Positions 33,363-41,776 of a DNA stretch of 64,000 nt are shown in pieces. The DNA is taken from NCBI GenBank assembly GCA_938027595.1, contig CALJAK010000005.1:23438-87437 (forward strand), read 5' to 3'. The position numbers were made by a program, and so were the translations under genes. The stretch comes from an uncultured Thermoproteales archaeon (lineage in GTDB: Archaea; Thermoproteota; Thermoprotei; Thermoproteales; Thermoproteaceae). The notes beneath the pieces are model-generated. The model did not search any database, was not told the DNA's origin, and saw only the letters and a list, made by a program, of their open reading frames with translations. Position 1 is the stretch's first letter. Each line of letters opens with the position of its first letter.

Positions 33363-33966
33363 TATTTCTCAAATTCCCCCATGTGATTATGTGTAAACGC
33401 GGCGTTATTCTAAACCAACAGCCACGGCGTAGTCCCAAACTTTCCGTAACACATCTACATGTTCTTCTAGGGTAGTAGCCATGGGCATCAAGAACACGCG
33501 TTCTCTATTCAATTTGTTCACGTAAGTAATTCTCTAACGTCATCGACGCCTCTACGAACTGAACCAAGCCTTCGGGTTGTTTACGTAAAAATTGTCGAGA
33601 GACACGCCGACGCCGGCGTTGGAGGGAGAGACATCGTAAAAATCGACACATGCATCCAGTAATTCACTCGGTCTATAGACGCCGCTAGTTTCAACCTCCA
33701 CAGTGCCTAGAGATTTCAACCGACATGCTAGCGTTTCTAATCCCCTATTTTGCCAAAACAAAGGCTCCAGTTATGACTACATGTCCAACTCTCAGTTTGT
33801 TAACTCTCTCCCAAACTTGCTCTACAGACATCTCCACACCCCCCTCGAAACTCCACGAGTATTTAGTGTCGCAATACACACACCTAACGGGACATCCAGC
33901 TTACGAAAACAGCCGGCTTGCCCCAGACCCTCGCCTTGGAGAGAAGTAAATATATCAAATTCTCAT
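33363..33966 (-). pseudogene. queE: Decayed queE (7-carboxy-7-deazaguanine synthase)
   Basis: Fragments in three frames follow the QueE order: IFTSLQGEGLGQAG, then GCPVRCVYCDTKYSWS with the radical SAM CxxC portion, VVITG, FWQNRGLETLACRLK, VEVETSGVYRP, DVSPSNAGV, NKLNRERVFLMPMATT and WGN near the C-terminus. At least five indels separate them: a one-base loss after the start ATG (33966), an indel cluster near the Cys motif, a five-base loss removing GE of TGGEP, an in-frame six-base loss (KL), a stop after NNPKAWF, and a one-base shift near the end. This occupies the otherwise empty 33.36-33.97 kb. Confidence 0.85.
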
Positions 33967-33972
33967 AAAAAA

Positions 33973-34416
33973 TTATTGGGGAGTTTTTTCGATTTTTTGG
34001 AGTGTTTCTATTATGCGCCTAATTTTTTCTATGTACGGCTTTACTTTCTCCGGTTCTGAGGTGGCTAAGTCAGCTAGGTAAAGTGCCCAACTGTCTACCT
34101 CTTCAATTATCTCGTCTACAGTTCTAGGCTGTCCCCACCTAAATGGGGTTTTGAGCCATGGAATTGTCTTCAGCGCCGATCTGCCGACTTCAGTCAACTC
34201 ATAACGTCCGTCCGCCCTCTTCTTTACCAATCCGTCTCCCTCCATCTGTCTCAATAGTGGATATATAGACCCCGGGGACGGCCTCCAGAAACCCCATGTG
34301 GAGTCTTCTACAAATCTTATAATCTCGGCGCCGTTCTGCGGCTTCTCTGACAACGCCCATAATACCATCTCTCTAAGTCCCCTCCCCCTGAGGAACACCC
34401 AAGGCGGCGGCCCCAC
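33973..34416 (-). CDS. PadR-family transcriptional regulator
   Basis: 147 residues. Winged helix of the PadR type: LREMVLWALSEKPQNGAEII, WRPSPGSIYPLLRQMEGDGLV and YELTEVGRSAL, followed by a C-terminal dimerisation helix. GTG start with TTTATATAG about 24 bases upstream. Divergent from the FAH-family gene; the intergenic repeat TTTCGATTTCGAT (34447-34459) is a candidate binding site. Ligand unknown. Confidence 0.9.
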   Translation of the reverse strand: MGPPPWVFLRGRGLREMVLWALSEKPQNGAEIIRFVEDSTWGFWRPSPGSIYPLLRQMEGDGLVKKRADGRYELTEVGRSALKTIPWLKTPFRWGQPRTVDEIIEEVDSWALYLADLATSEPEKVKPYIEKIRRIIETLQKIEKTPQ

Positions 34417-34499
34417 AGGTACATAACTCCCTTCACTATATAAACATTTCGATTTCGATATCTAAAATAATATTTAAAAACACCCCCCATTCACCTCCA

Positions 34500-35381
34500 G
34501 TGAGATTGTTGACATTTAGAAAAAACGGCGTTAGGAAAGTGGGGTTGTACATAGATGGGCGGGTGGTAGATCTCCCACGTGCGTACATGAGACACTTCTC
34601 TACAGACACGGCGCCTAGCTTTCTGTACGACATGAAGAAGTTAATCGCCATGGGGGAGCCCGCGTTGGAAATTGTGAAGAAGATAGCCACAAAAGGTCCG
34701 CCCGTTACTAACGCCATTTGGGAACCCCCAGTGCCCAACCCAGAGAAGATACTCGCGGTCGCCATAAACTATAGAGCACATGGAGAGGAGTCAGGTGTCG
34801 CGCCGCCAGTTAGGCCTTACTTCTTCTCTAAGTTACCCAACGCGCTAGTTGGACATGAGGGCAGAGTAATAAAACCAAAAGTGTCGAAAGCGGTAGATTG
34901 GGAGGTAGAGTTGGTGATGGTTATTGGCAAAGTCGGGAAATATGTGGAGGTAGAGAGAGCGATGGATTACGTCTTCGGCTATATGGTAGGTAACGACATT
35001 TCTATGCGAGATTGGCAATTTCCCCGAGACCCCCAGCTGGGGCCTCAGTGGATATGGGGCAAGTCTATGGACACCGCCGCGCCTACGGGTCCATATATTG
35101 TCACAAAAGACGAATTGCCAAACCCCCACGACGTTACGCTGAGGCTCAGAGTAAACGGACAGATAGAGCAAGTGGGCAACACCAGAGACCTCATCCACAG
35201 CATGCCGCAGTTGATACACTGGGCGTCGCAGGGCATTACGCTGAAGCCCGGCGACCTCATATTCACAGGCACACCACCTGGCGTTGGTTACGCCAAGGGG
35301 AGGTATCTAAAAGGCGGAGACGTGGTGGAGGCCGAGGCAGACGGCATCGGCACATTGAGAAATTACGTCGTAGAAGAATAA
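34500..35381 (+). CDS. Fumarylacetoacetate hydrolase-family protein
   Basis: 293 residues. C-terminal FAH domain with KILAVAINYRAHGEESG, the metal-binding EVELVMVIG (Glu-x-Glu) and Asp in GYMVGNDISMRDWQ, then GDLIFTGTPPGVG. Family members are hydrolases, decarboxylases or isomerases of 2-keto acids from aromatic or sugar breakdown. GTG start with TTTAAAA 25 bases upstream. Control by the divergent PadR regulator is inference. Confidence 0.88.
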   Translation: MRLLTFRKNGVRKVGLYIDGRVVDLPRAYMRHFSTDTAPSFLYDMKKLIAMGEPALEIVKKIATKGPPVTNAIWEPPVPNPEKILAVAINYRAHGEESGVAPPVRPYFFSKLPNALVGHEGRVIKPKVSKAVDWEVELVMVIGKVGKYVEVERAMDYVFGYMVGNDISMRDWQFPRDPQLGPQWIWGKSMDTAAPTGPYIVTKDELPNPHDVTLRLRVNGQIEQVGNTRDLIHSMPQLIHWASQGITLKPGDLIFTGTPPGVGYAKGRYLKGGDVVEAEADGIGTLRNYVVEE

Positions 35382-35414
35382 ATGTAGGATAAATAAAGAG
35401 AAATCGAAACAAAT

Positions 35415-35801
35415 ATGCTCTACGAAATGTTACTAGCGCTACACATAACGGTGCTTGTGGGTTGGGCTGGGCTGTCTACTGGAGGTTACCACGTGGCGAA
35501 AAGTCAAGGTATCTCCAAGCGATATCTAGAATTAGTATGGATTCAGTTCATCTCTGCGTGGTTACTTTTCGCCAGTGGTCTCTCTATGGCTGTGTTGTTC
35601 TACAACTTCCCAAAGTCTCCCCTGTGGATTCACTACTCAATAGGAGTGGCGGTGGTGGCTGGGTTGATAGAAGTATATCACGTAGTGAACGCCAGGGGGG
35701 CAGCTCAAAATAGACAAAACTACAATGGGGACAAGTTGATTCCCATGTGGGTGTTCATATACTTCGTCATGATGTACCTCATGATATTTAAACCGGCGTA
35801 G
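35415..35801 (+). CDS. Four-helix membrane protein
   Basis: 128 residues, four transmembrane helices, with His in ALHITVLVGWAG, HYSIG and VYHVV that could bind haem or metal, as in small CopD/DUF2269-like membrane proteins. This is a loose resemblance. Leaderless with GATAAATAA 24 bases upstream. Function unknown. Confidence 0.65.
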   Translation: MLYEMLLALHITVLVGWAGLSTGGYHVAKSQGISKRYLELVWIQFISAWLLFASGLSMAVLFYNFPKSPLWIHYSIGVAVVAGLIEVYHVVNARGAAQNRQNYNGDKLIPMWVFIYFVMMYLMIFKPA

Positions 35802-35838
35802 AGACTCCACGCATATAAATCACCTCTTTCTATCGCCA

Positions 35839-36213
35839 GTGGCTTTTCTAATGTCGACAACATTGAGAACAGTAGAGAAGGTACTTTCGGGAGAAGTCCA
35901 GTACTTAGCTAGAAGTCTTCTCAACATACAACCCGGCGACGTGGTTTATCTCTCTGCAAGTTCCACCGTCTACGGACGCTTTACTGTGGGAGTTGTGTTC
36001 ATAACGCCACGTAAACATCTAAACGAACTACTAGACAAGCTGAATTTGCCTAAAGTGAGAGTTAGAGGTAGCTACGTGACGTTGATAGAAGTTAAAAACC
36101 CAACTCCATGCAGAGCGGAACTGACAGATTTGGGACTCCGCCCAGCCCCCCTACGTAGATTAAACAGTGGAGAAGAGCGTATGTTAAATTCTCTCTGTCA
36201 ACAACTTTCTTAA
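35839..36213 (+). CDS. Hypothetical protein
   Basis: 124 residues, soluble, alpha/beta, beginning (V)AFLMSTTLRTVEK. GTG 35839 is favoured by TATAAAT centred 23 bases upstream; ATG 35851 is an alternative. No family recognised. Overlaps the convergent gene by 30 bases. Confidence 0.55.
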   Translation: MAFLMSTTLRTVEKVLSGEVQYLARSLLNIQPGDVVYLSASSTVYGRFTVGVVFITPRKHLNELLDKLNLPKVRVRGSYVTLIEVKNPTPCRAELTDLGLRPAPLRRLNSGEERMLNSLCQQLS

Positions 36214-36648
36214 CTCTATGTGTTTGTCAAAGTTGCCAGTCTTAATCCAAATCCCGCAGTTGGGTTGGTAACGAGACAACACATACACATTGTTTTCGCA
36301 AACTACGTCCTCCACAGCGAAGTAATAAGGTCTCGTCACCACCAAGAAAACTGTACGTGTCGCCGTTAACTTTTGGAATTTTTCTAAGAGATCCCCCTCT
36401 CTTGCCCATTCTTTAATTCTCTCCCGCGGCCAGTTGGCTATAGTTTCGTCGTACGGCTCCAATACTTCACTCTCGTGTACTAAGCCGTGTTTTGCCGATA
36501 TGACGTAGAGCTCTACCACCACGCCGCGTTTTCTCGCTCCGTCTATTACTGAAACCACACGCCTAATGGAGGGCCCTCTGTACAACTCTCTAGCTGGGGC
36601 TGCATGTGGCAACTTCTTGGCTGTACAGTTAGCCACAACGGCGTACAC
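36184..36648 (-). CDS. DUF6884/ArcS-DUF5591-like protein
   Basis: 154 residues. ANCTAKKLPHAAPARELYRG, ISAKHGLVHESEVLEPYDET and the YYFAVEDVV segment resemble the DUF6884 family and the PCSxKKPY/GLVPxELE domain found in archaeosine synthase ArcS. The likeness is by eye. If correct, it may act on tRNA or on 7-deazaguanine substrates; no catalytic role is proven. GTG start at 36648. Confidence 0.6.
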   Translation of the reverse strand: MYAVVANCTAKKLPHAAPARELYRGPSIRRVVSVIDGARKRGVVVELYVISAKHGLVHESEVLEPYDETIANWPRERIKEWAREGDLLEKFQKLTATRTVFLVVTRPYYFAVEDVVCENNVYVLSRYQPNCGIWIKTGNFDKHIELRKLLTERI

Positions 36649-36688
36649 AGAGACTTAGAAATATATACATATATCAATTGCAGCTCTC

Positions 36689-37489
36689 GTGAATATTATC
36701 GAGGCGACGCTAGTGGGGGTTGTACAAGGCGTGTCTGAGTGGCTGCCCATAAGTAGCAAGACACAAATCATGTTCGCCGCGATGTACATCACCGGAGCCC
36801 CACCGGCGTTTGCTTACTCTCTCGGATTGTTTCTAGAAGCTGCATCTGTCTTGGCGGCGTTGTTGTACTTCAGAAGTGTATACCTAAAAATATTGAGGGG
36901 GCTATTGGGAGATGTAGAGGGAAGACGGTGGCTCACATATGTAGCCATAACTACGCTAGTCACAGCAGCCGTAGGTGTGCCGCTTTATTTAGTCGCCAGA
37001 CAAGCTCTCGCCGGGGGGGCCGCGGGTTGGCTCATGACAGCTCTGGGTGTCGCCATAGTGGGGAACGCAGTGGCGCTACGCCGAGCTCACTCAGCCAGTG
37101 GGTTGAAGAGCTTCAGCCAGATGACTCTTAGAGACATGGCGATAGTGGGCTTGGCGCAAGCTCTCTCGGTACTACCCGGAGTCAGCAGATCCGGCGCCAC
37201 GACTTCAGTCTTACTCCTACTTGGCTATGCCCCTGCCGAAGCTTTCAAAGCTTCTTTTGTGCTAGTGCCAGTGGCGGGACTCGGCGCGGCTACGTTGGCT
37301 TACCTAGCTGAGGGGAGCGCTGTGGTTACTACAGAGTCACTCATAGCCATGGCGGTGGGAGTTGTGGTGAGCTTAGTCACTATAGAGGCTCTGTTAAAGT
37401 TCGCCAGAAGTAGACAAGTCTTCCTAGTGAATCTAACTGTGGGAGCGTTAGCAATCGCTGGTGGGTTGTTATACGTGTTGGGGAGATAA
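36689..37489 (+). CDS. uppP: Undecaprenyl-diphosphatase family (UppP) membrane phosphatase
   Basis: 266 residues, about eight helices. VQGVSEWLPISSKTQ and LPGVSRSGATTSVLLLLGY are the two conserved active-site segments of UppP/BacA. It would dephosphorylate a polyprenyl diphosphate, likely dolichyl or undecaprenyl, to recycle the glycan carrier. GTG start. Overlaps the convergent transporter gene by 21 bases. Confidence 0.92.
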   Translation: MNIIEATLVGVVQGVSEWLPISSKTQIMFAAMYITGAPPAFAYSLGLFLEAASVLAALLYFRSVYLKILRGLLGDVEGRRWLTYVAITTLVTAAVGVPLYLVARQALAGGAAGWLMTALGVAIVGNAVALRRAHSASGLKSFSQMTLRDMAIVGLAQALSVLPGVSRSGATTSVLLLLGYAPAEAFKASFVLVPVAGLGAATLAYLAEGSAVVTTESLIAMAVGVVVSLVTIEALLKFARSRQVFLVNLTVGALAIAGGLLYVLGR

Positions 37490-38137
37490 TTGCCGCTGTA
37501 CGCTACGTCTAGCGCCGTATATGAAGACAGCCTCTAGCGGTGTTTGTATCCACTTCACTAATATCTGTCCAGTCACCACGTCCCATAGAGGACCGAAGGC
37601 GATTGTGATGAACAACACGGTGTCCACGACTTGCGCCACTAGTGTAGAGCTGTAGACTCTAGCTAATATGTGCAGTCTCGGCCACTTGGTCACAATGTAC
37701 ACATCAACAGTAGAAGAAACTATGTATGCAATGAGCGACGCTATGGCTATCCTAGCCGAAGGCGCAATTACGCTGTCTACCACGGCTGCTCTCTCGGCAA
37801 ACCAAACCGGCGGCGGCAGTGTGGTGGCTGACCAAGCTGCTAGCGCCACCGCTGCTTGGAAGAAGAACCCCGCCCGCACAACGGACAGTGCCAACCGCCG
37901 TCCGTATAATATAGCCAAGGCGTCTAAAATGGCGACGTTAGTCATGAAAATGACTGTGCCCGCTGGAGCTACGCCAACGCCGTAGTCTACAAGTCTGTTA
38001 GCTATAAACTGCGCCGCCGTCAACGTGCCGAAGAAGAGACCTACTAGCGTAATGTCTGGCCTCCATAGGCGTATTATTGCGAGATATATCAAATACAAAG
38101 CCAGAGCGTATCCCCAAGCCGCCAGTAGTGGATACAC
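37469..38137 (-). CDS. Queuosine-precursor transporter family (YhhQ/VUT) membrane protein
   Basis: About 222 residues, six helices. TAAQFIANRLVDYGVGVAPA, TVIFMTNVAILDALAILYG and the later VSSTVDVYIV match COG1738 transporters that import preQ0/preQ1. Start GTG 38137 is favoured because TTTATAAA is centred 25 bases upstream; the frame continues to TTG 38155. Precursor salvage would make sense here since queE is decayed nearby. Substrate not proven. Confidence 0.8.
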   Translation of the reverse strand: MYPLLAAWGYALALYLIYLAIIRLWRPDITLVGLFFGTLTAAQFIANRLVDYGVGVAPAGTVIFMTNVAILDALAILYGRRLALSVVRAGFFFQAAVALAAWSATTLPPPVWFAERAAVVDSVIAPSARIAIASLIAYIVSSTVDVYIVTKWPRLHILARVYSSTLVAQVVDTVLFITIAFGPLWDVVTGQILVKWIQTPLEAVFIYGARRSVQRQLSPQHV

Positions 38138-38157
38138 TATGCGCCGCAAGTCCAAGG

Positions 38158-38165
38158 TTTATAAA
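38158..38165. promoter_or_regulatory. Shared TATA box of transporter and trpC
   Basis: TTTATAAA, centred near 38162, is 25 bases from GTG 38137 (minus) and 23 bases from GTG 38185 (plus). Confidence 0.55.
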
Positions 38166-38184
38166 GATGTGACTATTGCCCACT

Positions 38185-38931
38185 GTGGATTTCCTAACGG
38201 CGGTTAGAGACGCCGTGAGGTTTAGGTTGTCTACCGAACCGCCGCCGCCTCCTAGACCGACCCCACTAGTGGACTTCGTGAAGTCGCTGGGTGAATTTGG
38301 CATTATAGCTGAATACAAGAGGGCGTCACCCAGAGGTTTAATTAGACTAGACATGCCGCCTTGGGTTTATTTCACGCAGTTGTCTCCACACGTGGCTGCG
38401 TTTTCTGTGTTGACAGAGCCGTTTTGGTTCCTCGGCGATTATCGCTTTATACCAATTGCCAAAAGCATAAAGCCAGTCTTGATGAAGGATTTCGTAGTTG
38501 ACAAGAGGCAGATCGACATGGCGTTTGGATACGGCGCCGACGCCGTGTTGATAATTTACAAACTCGTAGAGAGAGACAAAGCAATGGAATTAGCCGAGTA
38601 TGCCAAAAGGCTCGGCATAACGCCCTTGGTGGAAGTGGATAACGTACAAGACGCCAAAGACGCCGCCACTTGGGGCAAGATACTACTCGGCATCAACGCC
38701 AGAGATTTGAAAACGTTAGATACGAACCTCTCTAGAGCTTTTGAAGTAGCCAAAGCGCTGAGGGGAGACGTGGAGTTTATCATAGAGAGCGGCGTATCTA
38801 AGCCGGAGGAGGTAGAGAAGGCGTGTCTCCTCTACGCCCGGGGGGTGCTCGTAGGCACTTCTCTCATGAAAAACCCCACCGCCGCGAGGGAGTTTAAACA
38901 TGTGGCAGACAAGTGCACAGCACGACGCTGA
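38185..38931 (+). CDS. trpC: Indole-3-glycerol-phosphate synthase
   Basis: 248 residues, TIM barrel. EYKRASPRGLIR (catalytic Glu-Lys region), VLMKDFVVDKRQID, LVEVDNVQDAKDA, GINARDLKTL and ESGVSKPEEV are the canonical segments. It forms indole-glycerol phosphate for tryptophan synthesis. Start GTG 38185 by TATA spacing (TTG 38176 is in frame). No other trp genes are in the window, so it is detached from a trp operon. Overlaps the next gene by 32 bases. Confidence 0.93.
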   Translation: MDFLTAVRDAVRFRLSTEPPPPPRPTPLVDFVKSLGEFGIIAEYKRASPRGLIRLDMPPWVYFTQLSPHVAAFSVLTEPFWFLGDYRFIPIAKSIKPVLMKDFVVDKRQIDMAFGYGADAVLIIYKLVERDKAMELAEYAKRLGITPLVEVDNVQDAKDAATWGKILLGINARDLKTLDTNLSRAFEVAKALRGDVEFIIESGVSKPEEVEKACLLYARGVLVGTSLMKNPTAAREFKHVADKCTARR

Positions 38932-39835
38932 GAAGTTGAGAGTAGCGCTATTCTCGCTGTTGGCTGGAATGGCGGTAGCTACACTGAAAACCCTCGCGTG
39001 GGTCGAGAGTTCGTCAGTGGCTGTACTAGCGGACGCTCTACACTCTACTGTAGACATCCTGGCGGTGTTTTTGACATATCTAGCCATAAGAGCCGCCATG
39101 AAGCCGCCGGACGTTGAACATCCATACGGCCACCACAAGGCTGAGACTCTCGGCGGGATTGGCGGCTCGCTGGCGGTAATGGCCTCCGTCATCTTCATAA
39201 TGTACGAAGCCGTTAGGAAGGTAGTCCATTGGGAGTTTTACACACCCACTCTCGCCTCGCTCGTCATGTTGACTATAGCTGTGGCTATAGACGCCAATAG
39301 GGTGATGGTCCTCCGGCGGTATAGGGGACTCTCCAGAGCGCTCGAGGCAGACTCACTCCACTTCACTTCAGACTTGGTGTCCTCCACCGTGGTGCTCTCA
39401 TTGTTGATATTCGGGGCCTTGGCCGCATTCCACGCGCCGGCTTTGTTCATGCAGTGGGGTCCAGTGGTGGACGTGATAGCTGCGTCGTCAATAGCTGTGT
39501 ATTTCAGTTACCTAAGCCTCCGCTTGTTGAAAACCTCGGTAGTTGAATTACTAGACTTCGCACCGCCGGAGGTGGTGCAGAGAGCTTTCGCCAAAGCTTC
39601 AGAAATAGAGGGAGTAACCTCGGTGAAGTCTGTAAAATTGCGAAAATCTGGCGGCATATACCACGCGGAGGTGGTGATAACTACAGAGGGAGACTTGTCA
39701 CTAAGGGAGGCGCACCAAATTGCAGACAGAGTAGAGGAGGCGCTGCGGAAAGAACTCAGGGGAGAGGTGACTGTCCACGTGGAGCCTACCCCTCGCCGAG
39801 ACTCTTCTGAATCTCCCTCTCAATCTCCTCAATAG
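38900..39835 (+). CDS. Cation diffusion facilitator transporter
   Basis: 311 residues. Six N-terminal helices with the metal-site motif ADALHSTVDIL, HPYGHHKAETLG between them and ALEADSLHFTSDLVSS, then a cytosolic ferredoxin-like domain (EGVTSVKSVKLRKSG). A proton-coupled exporter of Zn, Fe or Mn. It overlaps trpC by 32 bases and the convergent small gene by 50. Confidence 0.9.
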   Translation: MWQTSAQHDAEKLRVALFSLLAGMAVATLKTLAWVESSSVAVLADALHSTVDILAVFLTYLAIRAAMKPPDVEHPYGHHKAETLGGIGGSLAVMASVIFIMYEAVRKVVHWEFYTPTLASLVMLTIAVAIDANRVMVLRRYRGLSRALEADSLHFTSDLVSSTVVLSLLIFGALAAFHAPALFMQWGPVVDVIAASSIAVYFSYLSLRLLKTSVVELLDFAPPEVVQRAFAKASEIEGVTSVKSVKLRKSGGIYHAEVVITTEGDLSLREAHQIADRVEEALRKELRGEVTVHVEPTPRRDSSESPSQSPQ

Positions 39836-40031
39836 GCTTGGGGGGCGGCGTCGTCGCGAGAGCGTACCCCACCCAAGCTAGTATGGCCAAGACTGCACCC
39901 ACTGCCACAAAAGCCGTCAATTGTAAAATGAAAGTTGTCCAGGGGGAGAAGAAGATGAGCCAGCCGTAGACCAAAATCCCCACAATACCCACAGCCATGA
40001 GAGCTAACCCCGTGGCTTTGTCTCTATGCAT
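39786..40031 (-). CDS. Small two-helix membrane protein
   Basis: 81 residues: two transmembrane helices (about 8-28 and 35-57) and a Pro/Glu-rich cytosolic tail, TTPPPKPIEEIEREIQK. Unrecognised. Its 3' end overlaps the transporter gene by 50 bases. Confidence 0.6.
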   Translation of the reverse strand: MHRDKATGLALMAVGIVGILVYGWLIFFSPWTTFILQLTAFVAVGAVLAILAWVGYALATTPPPKPIEEIEREIQKSLGEG

Positions 40032-40060
40032 ATGGCATTAAACATCGGCATTTTTATATT

Positions 40061-41011
40061 TTACAAAGCGAAGTAGAAGAGGTAGTATAGATACCCCGCT
40101 AGCCCAATCGGTGCGGTGAGGCCAAAATAGCCAAACCAGATGGCAACAACTTCCAAGACTGAGACAACTATCGCAATGGTCAGCGCAGCAGCTGCGGCGG
40201 GCTCTAGTGAATATACACCCAAAGCCATGGCGAGGCCGGGATAAAACGTACTGTAGAGAGCTTTCTCGCCGACAATTACGCTGACTCCCTCGTCGTCTTT
40301 ACCTCTAGTTATGAAGATAAGGCCCACGATGGACTCCGGCACAACGGTGGCGATGGGGACCAAAATCACTGAGAGAGCTAACTTATCTAACCCAAGTAAA
40401 TACCCCAATTCCTTAATCCCGTCTACAATCCACTCGGCGCCAAAGTATATAGTCGCTATAGCTGCCACAGTTTGTGGAAGTGGATGTCTGAGCCAGAGCT
40501 TCGCCGTTTTGACCTCCCCCTCCACTTCTCTCAACATAAATTTGCCATATAAGACGTACACTGCCAGGAGTAAAACGCCGTACATCTTGCCATATATGCC
40601 GTATTTCTCCGGGTGTAGAAAAAGAATGGGTATGAGGGGTATTGTAAACACCAAGAGCGGCACGGCCACAATTCTATGCACATGCGGCAGTCTATACCGC
40701 CGCATTCCCAAAACCCACGCAACCAGCGCGGTTAACACCACGGCGGGATATATCACCGTAGACGCCATGAAGGGCTGAGCTACGATCGACCCCCAAGCGA
40801 TTTCCACTTGACCACTCCACAGAGCTAGTAGAAAGATTGCCAATTCGGGACTTGAGGTAATGATGGGGGCGAATATGGCGGCTACGCCCACCGCGGCTTT
40901 TCGATGCCGCCAAGAGATGTAATGCACCAACTGCTCAATTAGGAGACCGGACAGCACAGTCAACAAAATGCCAGGCACAACCCCAACAGGGCCTAGAGAC
41001 ACCAGCGCCAC
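40061..41011 (-). CDS. CaCA-type sodium/calcium exchanger
   Basis: 316 residues, ten helices in two inverted repeats. The alpha-1 repeat reads IITSSPELAIFLLAL and alpha-2 reads IATVVPESIVGLIFI, giving the paired Glu residues of the superfamily. Acts as a cation antiporter across the membrane. Next gene downstream is the small two-helix protein. Confidence 0.88.
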   Translation of the reverse strand: MALVSLGPVGVVPGILLTVLSGLLIEQLVHYISWRHRKAAVGVAAIFAPIITSSPELAIFLLALWSGQVEIAWGSIVAQPFMASTVIYPAVVLTALVAWVLGMRRYRLPHVHRIVAVPLLVFTIPLIPILFLHPEKYGIYGKMYGVLLLAVYVLYGKFMLREVEGEVKTAKLWLRHPLPQTVAAIATIYFGAEWIVDGIKELGYLLGLDKLALSVILVPIATVVPESIVGLIFITRGKDDEGVSVIVGEKALYSTFYPGLAMALGVYSLEPAAAAALTIAIVVSVLEVVAIWFGYFGLTAPIGLAGYLYYLFYFAL

Positions 41012-41040
41012 GGCAGCTGCTACTTGCGCTTAATAAATCT

Positions 41041-41737
41041 TCACCTAAATCTCCCCCCGCCGTCTACCGGAATCACAGCCCCAGTGACCCAACCAGCCTC
41101 ATCCGTCAACAGCCACACCACCACCCTCGCCACAGCCTCCGGCGGCGCTCGTGGAGCTCCGAGAGTCAGCGAGTAGCTACGGCCGGGCTGGAAGTCTTTA
41201 GCCACCTGGAGCCACTCCATTCACTCTAATCCCCACCTCCGCCAGCTCCGCGGCGAGAGCTTCGACGGCCTAGCCAAAGCCGCCTTAGTGGTGACATACG
41301 CCAAATGCTTAGCCCACACGGCGTAGGCACCCCCAATAGACGACGTCAACACTATAGAAGCCCCCCTCTGCATGAGAGGTAGGAAAGCCTTCACGGCGTA
41401 TACGTGGGCTTTGAAGTTCCGCAAGATCATGTCCTCCAAGTCGCCTTCGGTCAACTCCGCCACGCCCCCAGCGACGTACCCCCCAGCCGTCACCACCAAT
41501 CCATCGCCGAAGGCTGCTGTAGCTTCTTCAGCTGCTCTGTGGGCTTCGCGTAAGTTTGAAAAATCGCCAACGCCGCCCCAAACCCGGCCTTATTTAGAGT
41601 ATTCAAAAGCGAGCCGCTTGGCGAACTCGCTCCTAGAGAAGGCGTAGACCGAAGCGCCTTCTTTCAATAATAACCACGGCGGATCCCAACCCCGGCCCCA
41701 CGCCAACTACAACTACATTTCTACCTACTAGTCTCAC
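41041..41737 (-). pseudogene. Decayed short-chain dehydrogenase
   Basis: An SDR can be pieced together from several frames: VVVVGVGPGLGSAV from GTG 41737, FSRSEFAKRLAFEYSK, FGDGLVVTAGGYVAGGVAELT, ASIVLTSSIGGAYAVWAK with AYVTTKAALAR (YxxxK), and a C-terminal GWVTGAVIPVDGGGRFR ending at TGA 41041. At least four frameshifts (near 41685, 41590-41600, 41525 and 41265) plus a stop break it. A TATATA promoter remains about 23 bases upstream. Confidence 0.85.
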
Positions 41738-41776
41738 AGAAACACCGCGAGATGTATATAAAAAGGAGAGGTTGGT

